Shown one piece after another: positions 33,628 through 40,571 of a stretch of 40,571 nt of DNA. The position numbers and the translations under genes were made by a program. The notes beneath the pieces are model-generated. The model was not told the DNA's origin, did no database searches, and saw only the letters and a list, made by a program, of their open reading frames with translations. The stretch comes from an uncultured Alistipes sp. (lineage in GTDB: Bacteria; Bacteroidota; Bacteroidia; Bacteroidales; Rikenellaceae): NCBI GenBank assembly GCA_945494785.1, contig CALYVN010000009.1, positions 1 to 40,571 of the forward strand, written 5' to 3'. The stretch's first letter is position 1. Each line of letters opens with the position of its first letter.

Positions 33628-34497
33628 CTATCTGTTTTTAGTCATTTCTGCTATTGCATCCGCTACCTCGCGCATCAGCCATTCGGGCGTGGATGTTGCG
33701 CCGCATATTCCCACGCTTCGGATGTTGTCGAACCACTCGGGGCGGAGTTCGGCAGCCTCCTCGATGTTGTAACTGCGCGGATTGGTCGAGCGGCAGATGT
33801 CGAACAGCACCCGTCCGTTGCTCGATTTGCGGCCGCACACGAAAACAACAGCATCGAATTGTGCGGCAAATTCGCGCAGATGTTCCTCGCGCGAGGAGAC
33901 ACGCCGGCAGATGGTGTCGTCTGCCGTAAGCATCTCTGCCGACGGCAACCGACGGCGCATCGTGTCGCACAACTGCTCGAATAGGGCGATGCTTTGCGTG
34001 GTTTGCGACAAAAAATATATCGGGCGCGAGAAATCGATTTGAGCCAAATCCGCTTCCCCCTCCACGACGATTGTCGGCTCGGCAACCTGACCCGTAAGTC
34101 CGACGACTTCGGCATGTCCGCGTTTGCCGAGAATCACAACCTGCCCGCCGACGGTGCGCATGGCTTCGTGGGCGCGAACGACCTTTTTCTGCAAGGCTGC
34201 CACCACGGGACACGTTGCATCGATAATCTCGATGCCGTATTTGCGGGCGAGCGCGTAGGTTGCAGGTGGCTCGCCGTGCGCCCTAATCAGCAGCCGGCAC
34301 TCTCTGTCGAGCGAAGCAATTTGATTGTGCGTTACCGTGTGCAGTCCCAACCGTTCGAGCCGCTGTACCTCCATGCGGTTGTGTACCACATCGCCGAGCG
34401 AACATACCCGACTGTTGCGCAGAGCCGTTTCAGCCTCCGAAATCGCTCTTACGACACCGAAGCAAAAACCCGACAGATTGTCTATCTCGATTTTCAT
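33628..34497 (-). CDS. ispH: 4-hydroxy-3-methylbut-2-enyl diphosphate reductase
   Basis: Last enzyme of the MEP isoprenoid pathway; a 4Fe-4S protein giving IPP and DMAPP. At 289 aa it has normal length. The three cluster cysteines are visible in SGFCFGV, DATCPVV and DDTICRRV, together with the RAHGEPP loop (where most homologues have RSHG), KRGHAEVVG and FVCGRKSSNG. The last substrate motif reads GICGATSTPEWL where homologues have GITAGASTP, a small variation. The start at 34497 (MKIEIDNLSG) fits the family, and the ORF extension to 34632 is discarded because it would run into cmk. It sits 64 bp downstream of cmk. Confidence 0.95.
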   Translation of the reverse strand: MKIEIDNLSGFCFGVVRAISEAETALRNSRVCSLGDVVHNRMEVQRLERLGLHTVTHNQIASLDRECRLLIRAHGEPPATYALARKYGIEIIDATCPVVAALQKKVVRAHEAMRTVGGQVVILGKRGHAEVVGLTGQVAEPTIVVEGEADLAQIDFSRPIYFLSQTTQSIALFEQLCDTMRRRLPSAEMLTADDTICRRVSSREEHLREFAAQFDAVVFVCGRKSSNGRVLFDICRSTNPRSYNIEEAAELRPEWFDNIRSVGICGATSTPEWLMREVADAIAEMTKNR

Positions 34498-34561
34498 ATT
34501 GTGGCTCTGTTTAAGGAGGTGAAATATGCCGATTGCAGCCGCAAACCGAACGATTCGGTTG

Positions 34562-35287
34562 TTACTTGCCGGTAGCCAACTGCTTTTGGATGCGCTCGAA
34601 TTCGCCGTCGAACCACTCCATCTGCTCGGCAATGCTCATTCGGCTGTTGTCGAGAACTATGGCATCGGTAGCTTGACGCAGAGGCGAGATGGTGCGTGTC
34701 ATATCCGCTTTGTCGCGCGAAATGACGTTGTCCAACACCTCGTCGAACGAAACCTCGTCGCCCTTGGCCTGCAACTCTGCATATCGGCGTTCGGCACGTA
34801 CACGGGGGTCGGCAGTCATATATATTTTCAGTTCGGCATCGGGGAATACCACCGTACCGATGTCGCGACCATCCATGACCACACCCCGTCGTTCGCCCAT
34901 CTTTTGCTGCATGGCGACCAACTTGCTGCGCACTTGGGCAATGGAACTGACTGCGCTGACAAAGTTGCTGACCTCGATGGTGCGAATCCGACCTTCGACC
35001 AACACACCGTTTACATAGATGTCGCTTGCGCCGCGTTGCGGATTGAAACGGAAGGTGATGTCGATTTCGGGCAGAAGTGCGATGATGCGCTCTTCATCGA
35101 CAATACCCGAGCGTATTGCGTCGTGGTCGAGCGCATAGAGCGTTACGGCACGATACATAGCACCCGTATCGATGAAGATGTAACCGAGACGTGCGGCTAT
35201 CTGTTTGGCAAAAGTGCTTTTGCCGCACGACGAGAAGCCGTCGATTGCAATGACTATTTTCTTGGTCTGTTTAGTGCAAGATTCCAT
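34562..35287 (-). CDS. cmk: Cytidylate kinase
   Basis: Phosphorylates CMP and dCMP in the cytosol. The 241-aa protein has a P-loop GFSSCGKST (17-25), the CMP-kinase motif DTGAMYRAVTLYAL, an insertion domain with a long helical NMP-bind part, and GVVMDGRDIGTVVFPDAELKIYMTADPRVRAERR, all family hallmarks. The start at 35287 (MESCTKQTKK) is preferred to an in-frame ATG at 35356, which would extend into the next gene. It overlaps the upstream transporter gene by 17 bp. The cmk-ispH neighbourhood is common in Bacteroidota. Confidence 0.95.
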   Translation of the reverse strand: MESCTKQTKKIVIAIDGFSSCGKSTFAKQIAARLGYIFIDTGAMYRAVTLYALDHDAIRSGIVDEERIIALLPEIDITFRFNPQRGASDIYVNGVLVEGRIRTIEVSNFVSAVSSIAQVRSKLVAMQQKMGERRGVVMDGRDIGTVVFPDAELKIYMTADPRVRAERRYAELQAKGDEVSFDEVLDNVISRDKADMTRTISPLRQATDAIVLDNSRMSIAEQMEWFDGEFERIQKQLATGK

Positions 35288-35948
35288 GTGGCGTGATGGT
35301 ATAAAAGATGGAAAGAAGGGTATAGATACCGAGCAAGCCGACAATAATGCCTGCAACGTGGTTGATGGTCAGCATGTGTCGCGGACGGAATCGCCGACGG
35401 AAGAGGCTGATGAGCGAGGTCAGCAGGAACCACCAGAGCAACGCTCCGCAGAAGAATCCGGCTATGATGATTGCGCTCGTCAGTATCGAGGCTATATCGG
35501 TGCTTTCGCCCGCAGTGCCGATGCCCAACATGGCGAAGAAGGCGAGAATATATGGGATTACGACTACGAAATTGGCTATGGTAAAGCCGAACATCGAGGC
35601 AAAATCCTGCCATGCCGAAGTTTTGCCCGCGCGATTGCGACGAATCTGCGGAACGGGGTTTTGGAAAAAGATATATACGCCGACGATAGCTACGGAGATA
35701 CCGCCTGCCACGCGCAAAATCAGATTGTATTGCTCTATCTGCGCCTGCAACATCGAATAGAAAAAGAATGCGATGATTGCCATGATGGTATCGGCACACG
35801 CCACTCCTGCACCCGACATCATTCCCGAACGGCGGCTCTTGCTCAATGTGCGCTGAATGCACAACACCGCTACCGGTCCTACGGTTATGGACGCAGCTAA
35901 CCCGACGGCAAGGCCGCGCAACATAATCTCTATAATTGTAAGCAACAT
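35271..35948 (-). CDS. LysE-family (LysE/RhtB) transporter
   Basis: A 225-aa inner-membrane protein with about six helices. The start MLLTIIEIMLRGLAVGLAASITVGPVAVLCIQRTL contains the LysE-family GxxxxxxPGP-like segment in the form TVGPVAVLC. Next come a GMMSGAGVACADTIMAIIAFF helix pair and a basic cytosolic loop (NPVPQIRRNRAGKTSAWQDF). Members export amino acids or related solutes; the substrate here cannot be told. First gene of the ten-gene minus-strand run, overlapping cmk. Confidence 0.88.
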   Translation of the reverse strand: MLLTIIEIMLRGLAVGLAASITVGPVAVLCIQRTLSKSRRSGMMSGAGVACADTIMAIIAFFFYSMLQAQIEQYNLILRVAGGISVAIVGVYIFFQNPVPQIRRNRAGKTSAWQDFASMFGFTIANFVVVIPYILAFFAMLGIGTAGESTDIASILTSAIIIAGFFCGALLWWFLLTSLISLFRRRFRPRHMLTINHVAGIIVGLLGIYTLLSIFYTITPHGILH

Positions 35949-36005
35949 GGTTCAGTTTTGTTCGTCGGTGCAACGCAGTTTGTGCGCAATTCCCAAAATT
36001 TGCCA

Positions 36006-36013
36006 CAAAGTTA
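36006..36013 (-). promoter_or_regulatory. -7 box of the long minus-strand operon
   Basis: TAACTTTG on the minus strand, 57 bp before the LysE-family ATG at 35948. The -33 element is unclear. If real, it drives up to ten genes down to the terminator at 27926. Confidence 0.5.
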
Positions 36014-36179
36014 TGAAAAATTCCGTGCTTGCCGAGCGGTTGTGCATATTTTTTGATACAGACTGTAATATAAATTCGGCGCAGCGTCCATCGGGTTAAA
36101 AATGGCAGTGTTGCAGAGAGAAATACACGGCAGGGTATGGCGGCTCGAAAGGAAACGGAGGATAGTCGGAGAGTTTTCG

Positions 36180-36187
36180 TATATTTG
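36180..36187 (+). promoter_or_regulatory. -7 box of the DUF3467 gene
   Basis: TATATTTG, 52 bp before the ATG at 36239. The 290-bp gap between the two divergent genes holds this box and the opposing one, and otherwise shows no gene. Confidence 0.6.
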
Positions 36188-36238
36188 CACGCAATAACGG
36201 TCTGCTGTGGTGGATGCGTTACAAAAAACATTACAACT

Positions 36239-36532
36239 ATGGCTGAGAATACACAAATCGGTATGGACATCGAACTCGATGCGGAAGTGGCACAGGGCAA
36301 CTATTCCAATCTTGCCATCATCTCCCACTCCACATCCGAATTTATTTTGGATTTTGCGACCATTCTGCCGGGTCTTGCGAAGGCGAAGGTGCGCAGTCGT
36401 ATCATCCTTACGCCGGAGCATGCCAAAAGGCTGCTGCTGTCGTTGCAGGAGAATATCCAACGCTACGAGAGCAACGTCGGCAAGATAGCGATTTCGGCAC
36501 ACTCCCCGAACGGCGGCAATAAAATGGCGTAA
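36239..36532 (+). CDS. DUF3467 protein
   Basis: A 97-aa cytosolic protein of the DUF3467 family: MDIELDAEVAQGNYSNLAIISHSTSEFILDF then ILPGLAKAKVRSRIILTPEHAKRLLLSLQENIQRYE. These proteins are small alpha/beta folds, widespread in bacteria and archaea, with unknown molecular role. The ATG at 36239 is used because it gives the usual family N-terminus and follows a good -7 box; longer in-frame starts (36137) precede the promoter. It stands alone on the plus strand between two minus-strand blocks. Confidence 0.88.
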   Translation: MAENTQIGMDIELDAEVAQGNYSNLAIISHSTSEFILDFATILPGLAKAKVRSRIILTPEHAKRLLLSLQENIQRYESNVGKIAISAHSPNGGNKMA

Positions 36533-36588
36533 CGGGCTGTGCCGCAATGCTTGTGCCGATGCTTTGCGTCGGTCGGTTGTGGGCGGTG

Positions 36589-37293
36589 TTATCGGCAGAC
36601 GGCTGCCTTCAAGGCTTGTGCGAAATCAGGCTGTGCGGCAAATATCGGCTCACAGCGCAACCACAATTCGCGGGCTGCGGCCTGTGGCGAAGGTCGGTCG
36701 GAGATTACGTCTTGCAGATAAGTCTCGTCGGTCGGATGCGCTTCGGCATTCAATTCGGCGATGAATGCGCGGTGTCGTTGCAGATGCCCGATGGCGGTAT
36801 CGTCGATTGAGCCGTTGCGGTCGAACGACAACCACGCTTCGAGCAGGGCTTTGAGCGGCGATTTGTCGTCGATGTCCATCATCGTCTCCTCCAAACAGTC
36901 GGCATCGCCGAGTGCGACATAACACAAGGCGAGTATCGGGGTCGTATCCAGCCAATCTTCCGAATCGCAATCCAACAACAACTCCGCCTGTGCTGCCGCC
37001 AATTCGGCATCGCCCGCAAAAAAGTTGTCGATGGCCGAGTCGCGGATAATCTCCATAGCCGCCCGCGTATTGGCGTGCGACCTGTCGAGTTCAATACTCT
37101 CTTCATCGGGCAGAATGGCGTAAATCTCCTGAAATGCGCGAAACCTCTCGTTGCATGCACGTTCGAAATCGCCTTGCCGTTCGGCTTCGCGTGCCTGTTC
37201 CGCTTTGTGCAACAAATTGCCCTCTTTGCCGCGTCCCGTTATTATGAAAGTCTGGTGGTCGGTCGGTTCGAGCCGTAGAGCCGAGTGTGTCAT
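36589..37293 (-). CDS. Soluble helical protein of unknown function
   Basis: A 234-aa acidic protein without signal peptide or membrane segment. Residues of about 25-75 are helical and charged (KAEQAREAERQGDFERACNE), and the centre (about 75-165, NTRAAMEIIRDSAIDNFF, ELAAAQAELLLDCDSEDWLD, ILALCYVALGDADCLEETM) has an alternating Ala/Leu pattern like TPR or other alpha-solenoid repeats. No catalytic motif. Its ATG (37291-37293) overlaps the TGA of the membrane transferase gene upstream (ATGA), so the two are translationally coupled and probably act together. Confidence 0.78.
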   Translation of the reverse strand: MTHSALRLEPTDHQTFIITGRGKEGNLLHKAEQAREAERQGDFERACNERFRAFQEIYAILPDEESIELDRSHANTRAAMEIIRDSAIDNFFAGDAELAAAQAELLLDCDSEDWLDTTPILALCYVALGDADCLEETMMDIDDKSPLKALLEAWLSFDRNGSIDDTAIGHLQRHRAFIAELNAEAHPTDETYLQDVISDRPSPQAAARELWLRCEPIFAAQPDFAQALKAAVCR

Positions 37294-39122
37294 AGTTGTT
37301 CCAATGTTTTATAGGTCATTTGCAACAGCGCTTTGCCTTCGCGCAGTTGCACAGCCGAACTGTCGGGCGAAATTACGCGCGACGAGGTGCAGTCGTACAC
37401 CGTTGCACCGCTGTCGTCCACCACGCCGAAACCGTTGTTGAACGTATAGTAACCGAATTCCCGTCCGTCCGAGCCGAAAATGTCGCGGCTGAAAAGGAAA
37501 TCGCCGTGCACTATGTCCATCTGCGCAAGCAGTGTAGCCGCCAAATCGGTTTGCGAAGCATAGGTCGTGATGGTGCGCGGGGAGCGAACGGCTCCTCCCG
37601 TCCACAACATCGGTATATGGTGGCGTTCGACGGCACTGCCCGCTATGCCGTAAGGATAGGAGTAGGCGTGGTCGGCAACGATGATTATCAGAGTATCCTC
37701 CCAAGCCTTTGTTGCGTGCAGCGCATCCACTACTTTGGCTATGCAGGCATCGGCGAATGCCATGGAGTTGAGCATCGTGTCGTCGAACTGCCGTACCGGC
37801 ACATCGAACGGCTCGTGGCTCGACAGAGTGAGCCATGTCGCCAAAAACGGTTTGCCGGCATCGCGACACTCGGCGATATGTTGCAAAAATAAATCTGCCA
37901 TAACATCGTCGGCATAACCCCACTTGGAGGTCGGTGCGTCGATTTTTAGGTCGTATTGCCCGATTATTCGGTCGAAGCCCGTGCCGTAGAGATAAGATGC
38001 CGTGTTCGTGAAATCGGGGTCTCCGCCATAGACGAAACTTGTGGCATAGCCCTCTTGTCGCAACGAACGGGCAATCGAAGCCAAGCGTCTGCTCTTTGCC
38101 GGATTTTTCATCACCGACGAACGGGTTTGGGCAGGGAATCCGCTCAATACCGCAACCATTCCTCTGTCGGTGCGGAACGAATTGGCATATAAATTTTCAA
38201 ACCATACACCCTCCCGTTTCAACCGTTGAAAGTTGGGCGCGACAGCAACACCGTCGATTGTCGCATCGGTTGTCGAACGGCCGAAACTCTCGGCTATAAT
38301 CAGCACTATGTTCGGGCGCGTGGTGCGCAGCAGCGTGTCGGCAACCGTCGTTTGCGCTTCGCCCTTTATCGCCTGCAAAACAGCGAGGCTCTCTGCATCG
38401 TCGAAAAATTCGTATTCGTCCGTTCCCTTGTCGTATGCCGACGATGCCAGCAGCGAGAATACGGGATTTACGGCGGCATGGTTGAGGAACATACACCGGC
38501 TGAAATAGACCTTCGAGACGTTGGCCGTAGCGACGCTCACTCCTCCGCGTATGGCCAAAAATGCGATGCCTCCCAAAAACAGCACCGCCATCGAGCGTGC
38601 GATGCGCTGCGTAGGTCGGCTTGTTGCACCTGCCGACGGATTGAATAGTCGCATAATGCCCGAATAACACCATGCCGAGAGTGCGAAACTCGCGATAAAC
38701 AACAGCGTATAGTCCGCCATTTGCAGCAGCGTGATGCTTGCGGCAGCCTCCTTGGGCGTTGCCAGATACTGCATTACCGATACGTCGAGCGGGAATGCCC
38801 AATACTCGTACAGCCCCAAGTTGCCGACGAAGACGAGCGACGTTGCTGCCGCTACAAGCAGCAGATACCACTTCGTTATCGTTTTCCACCATTTTGCCGG
38901 CAGCCATACGCTCGCCAGCAAAACCAACACAGGCAGGGCAACGATATATCCCGCAACGCTTGTGTCGAGTATCAGTCCGTGTCGGATTGCGGCAATAAAG
39001 TCGGCAGTCGTTGCCTCTTCGGCGAGCGAGGCGTATTTTATCAAAAACACGACCTTCTGCACGACCGCCAATGCGACGGATGCGACAAACAGCAGAGCGA
39101 CAAAGAGGCAGTTGCGTCTCAT
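37290..39122 (-). CDS. LtaS-like sulfatase-family membrane protein (phosphoglycerol/phosphoethanolamine transferase type)
   Basis: A 610-aa membrane protein of the alkaline-phosphatase/sulfatase superfamily. Five or so N-terminal helices (about 5-22, 52-74, 83-103, 138-153, 178-192) are followed by an extracytoplasmic catalytic domain from about 265. The domain has NIVLIIAESFGRS (metal ligand Glu278), YANSFRTDRGMVAVLSGFP with the nucleophile Thr318, SFVYGGDPDFTN, TLSSHEPFDVP and IIIVADHAYSYPYG. This is the LtaS/MdoB/EptA layout: transfer of a phospho-group from a phospholipid to an envelope acceptor. In a Gram-negative the acceptor would be lipid, glycan or protein in the periplasm, not lipoteichoic acid. 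Immediately downstream is a coupled helical protein. Confidence 0.88.
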   Translation of the reverse strand: MRRNCLFVALLFVASVALAVVQKVVFLIKYASLAEEATTADFIAAIRHGLILDTSVAGYIVALPVLVLLASVWLPAKWWKTITKWYLLLVAAATSLVFVGNLGLYEYWAFPLDVSVMQYLATPKEAAASITLLQMADYTLLFIASFALSAWCYSGIMRLFNPSAGATSRPTQRIARSMAVLFLGGIAFLAIRGGVSVATANVSKVYFSRCMFLNHAAVNPVFSLLASSAYDKGTDEYEFFDDAESLAVLQAIKGEAQTTVADTLLRTTRPNIVLIIAESFGRSTTDATIDGVAVAPNFQRLKREGVWFENLYANSFRTDRGMVAVLSGFPAQTRSSVMKNPAKSRRLASIARSLRQEGYATSFVYGGDPDFTNTASYLYGTGFDRIIGQYDLKIDAPTSKWGYADDVMADLFLQHIAECRDAGKPFLATWLTLSSHEPFDVPVRQFDDTMLNSMAFADACIAKVVDALHATKAWEDTLIIIVADHAYSYPYGIAGSAVERHHIPMLWTGGAVRSPRTITTYASQTDLAATLLAQMDIVHGDFLFSRDIFGSDGREFGYYTFNNGFGVVDDSGATVYDCTSSRVISPDSSAVQLREGKALLQMTYKTLEQL

Positions 39123-39129
39123 CGTGCGA

Positions 39130-40563
39130 TTACGGTTTTAAGGTTTGTCGCCTGTCGTGGCGCAGTTTCGCCCACATCGCTGCCGTAACGAGGATGGTCA
39201 GCACTCCGCCACCCGCATATGCGGCAGGGGTTGCACCGAGTCCGACGAACTGCGACGATACGAATATGAACGAGGCGCAGATGTAGGTCATGAATACGGC
39301 AGGCAGCAGTGCGACCCATACGTTGCGGCGTTCGAGATTGAGATAGACGACGATGCACCACAATACGATGGTTGCCAAAGCCTGATTGGTCCACGAAAAA
39401 TAACGCCATACAACGCCGAAATCGATGAAGGTGATGCCCAAACCGACGGCGAACAGAGGTACGGCAATGGCGAGCCGGTTCAGTTTTTTGCGTTGGTCGA
39501 TGCGGAATATGTCGGCGATGATAAGTCGTGCCGAACGGAATGCCGTATCGCCCGACGTGATTGGCGCGGCAACCACGCCGAGTACGGCGAGTATGCCTCC
39601 GATGATGCCCAATGTCGAGCGCGATATTTCGTTTACGGCCCAAGCGGCATCGTTGCCGTGGTCGGCCATCGTGTGTGCCAATCCGTCGGCTCCGCCGAAG
39701 AATGCCATGGCAACCGCTGCCCAAACGAGGGCGACAATCGATTCGGATATCATTGCGCCGTAAAATACCATGCGGCATTCGCGTTCGTTGTTCACGCATC
39801 GCGCCATCATCGGCGATTGTGTGGCGTGGAAACCCGAAATAGCACCGCAGGCGATTGTGATGAAGAGTGTCGGTACAATCGGCAATTTGTCTGGCGCGAG
39901 TTGGAAATTGTGGAACGAGGTCATCTCAGGCACTTCGTAACTGCCGAAACAGATGACACACAGCAGTCCGAATGCCATGAAGAGCAACGCTGCGCCGAAC
40001 AGCGGATAGAGGTTGCCTATGAGTTTGTCGATTGGCAGCAGAGTGGCGATGAAGTAGTAGGCGAGTATTATGGCCAACCAAAGGTTGTAGTCCACCTGCG
40101 GAATCATGTGGCCGAGTATGCTTGCGGGCGAACGCAGGAACACCACGCCCACGAGTACGAGCAGTACTATCGACAATATGCGCATCATGTGTTTCATTCC
40201 GCCACCGAGATAGCGTCCGACGATTTCGGGAATGCTCAATCCATCGTTGCGCACAAGCATTATGCCCGACAGAAAATCGTGCATCGCACCCATGAAGATT
40301 CCGCCGAGTGTAATCCACAAAAAGGCGACAGGTCCGAAACAGGCACCGAGTATCGCGCCGAAAATAGGCCCGATGCCCGCGATGTTGAGCAACTGAATCA
40401 GAAAGGTGCGCCAACGAGGCATCGGTACATAATCGACCCCGTCGTAGAGCCTTCGGCTCGGCACATCTGCGCCTCCGTCGATTTTGCACACGCGCTCCAA
40501 ATAACGCCCGTAGGTGAAGTATGCGGTTACCAACAGGGAGAGACAAATGCAGAATGTAATCAT
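39130..40563 (-). CDS. cstA: CstA-family carbon starvation / peptide transporter
   Basis: A 477-aa inner-membrane transporter of the CstA family, thought to take up peptides or pyruvate. The short form is complete here: ITFCICLSLLVTAYFTYGRYLERV at the start, DGVDYVPMPRW, NIAGIGPIFGAILGACFGPVAFLWI, GGIFMGAMHDFLSG, an ACGAISGFHATQSPMMARC segment, and a later MAAP-like stretch (VVAAPITSGDTAFRSARL), with about 12 helices. The start at 40563 is 8 bp from the window end, so any upstream gene is unseen. It is followed 7 bp later by the LtaS-like gene, on the same strand. Confidence 0.93.
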   Translation of the reverse strand: MITFCICLSLLVTAYFTYGRYLERVCKIDGGADVPSRRLYDGVDYVPMPRWRTFLIQLLNIAGIGPIFGAILGACFGPVAFLWITLGGIFMGAMHDFLSGIMLVRNDGLSIPEIVGRYLGGGMKHMMRILSIVLLVLVGVVFLRSPASILGHMIPQVDYNLWLAIILAYYFIATLLPIDKLIGNLYPLFGAALLFMAFGLLCVICFGSYEVPEMTSFHNFQLAPDKLPIVPTLFITIACGAISGFHATQSPMMARCVNNERECRMVFYGAMISESIVALVWAAVAMAFFGGADGLAHTMADHGNDAAWAVNEISRSTLGIIGGILAVLGVVAAPITSGDTAFRSARLIIADIFRIDQRKKLNRLAIAVPLFAVGLGITFIDFGVVWRYFSWTNQALATIVLWCIVVYLNLERRNVWVALLPAVFMTYICASFIFVSSQFVGLGATPAAYAGGGVLTILVTAAMWAKLRHDRRQTLKP

Positions 40564-40571
40564 GTTTCGGT

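Noticed and set aside
36556..36572. Hairpin CCGATGC/GCGTCGG after the DUF3467 gene, considered as a terminator
   Set aside because: The stem is short with a 3-nt loop, and there is no T-run on either strand.
1..40571. CRISPR array, IS element, phage or defence genes
   Set aside because: No regularly spaced repeats, transposase, integrase, restriction or Cas motifs were seen; the only tandem repeats are the short degenerate ones between mreB and mreC.

Overview
The window reads as a chromosomal segment of a Bacteroidota gut commensal, most likely Bacteroidales and possibly Alistipes/Rikenellaceae (genus is inference). The evidence is the phylum-type promoter (TTTG about 19-21 bp upstream of TAnnTTTG) recurring before genes, leaders without clear Shine-Dalgarno sequences, SpII lipoproteins with acidic residues after the lipid cysteine, the phylum-restricted DUF4295 gene next to rpmB-rpmG, DUF4271 next to hemD, and a BtuG-type vitamin B12 locus. 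No tRNA, rRNA, CRISPR array, transposase or phage gene was found.

Layout. 1-3776: a partial XRE-type regulator (minus), a promoter with a 16-bp perfect palindrome, and a 1113-aa coiled-coil lipoprotein, visibly more AT-rich than the rest. 3848-6880: rpsA, a gene-poor stretch with a 22-bp repeat and a bidirectional terminator, then rpmB-rpmG-DUF4295 (minus). 6882-10234: pdxB, a pyrD-like gene and cinA (minus). 10335-13318: an arginase-family protein and two FKBP-type lipoproteins (plus). 13336-15378: an exported protein of unknown function and pgi (minus). 15641-21520: the rod-shape operon mreB-mreC-mreD-mrdA-rodA (plus). 21570-26967: a cobalamin riboswitch followed by two surface lipoproteins, BtuG and a BtuB-like TonB-dependent receptor (plus). 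27047-27895: folD, closed by a terminator that works in both directions. 27990-35948: a tightly packed ten-gene minus-strand run (LysE-family exporter, cmk, ispH, membrane protein, S41 peptidase, sensor kinase, DUF4271, hemD, rnpA, yidD). 36239-36532: DUF3467 (plus). 36589-40563: an unknown soluble protein, an LtaS-like membrane transferase and cstA (minus).

How the genes work together. Much of the window is housekeeping: translation (S1, L28, L33, the DUF4295 protein, RNase P protein), envelope building (Mre/PBP2/RodA), and central or cofactor metabolism (pgi, pdxB, folD, ispH, cmk, hemD). The accessory interest lies in the B12 capture locus, where cobalamin sensing in the leader should control a capture-lipoprotein/TonB-receptor module, and in the regulator/palindrome/giant lipoprotein unit at the left end. 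Two enzymes have intact folds but altered active sites: the PyrD-like protein and the arginase-family protein. I see no defence system or large undescribed gene cluster.
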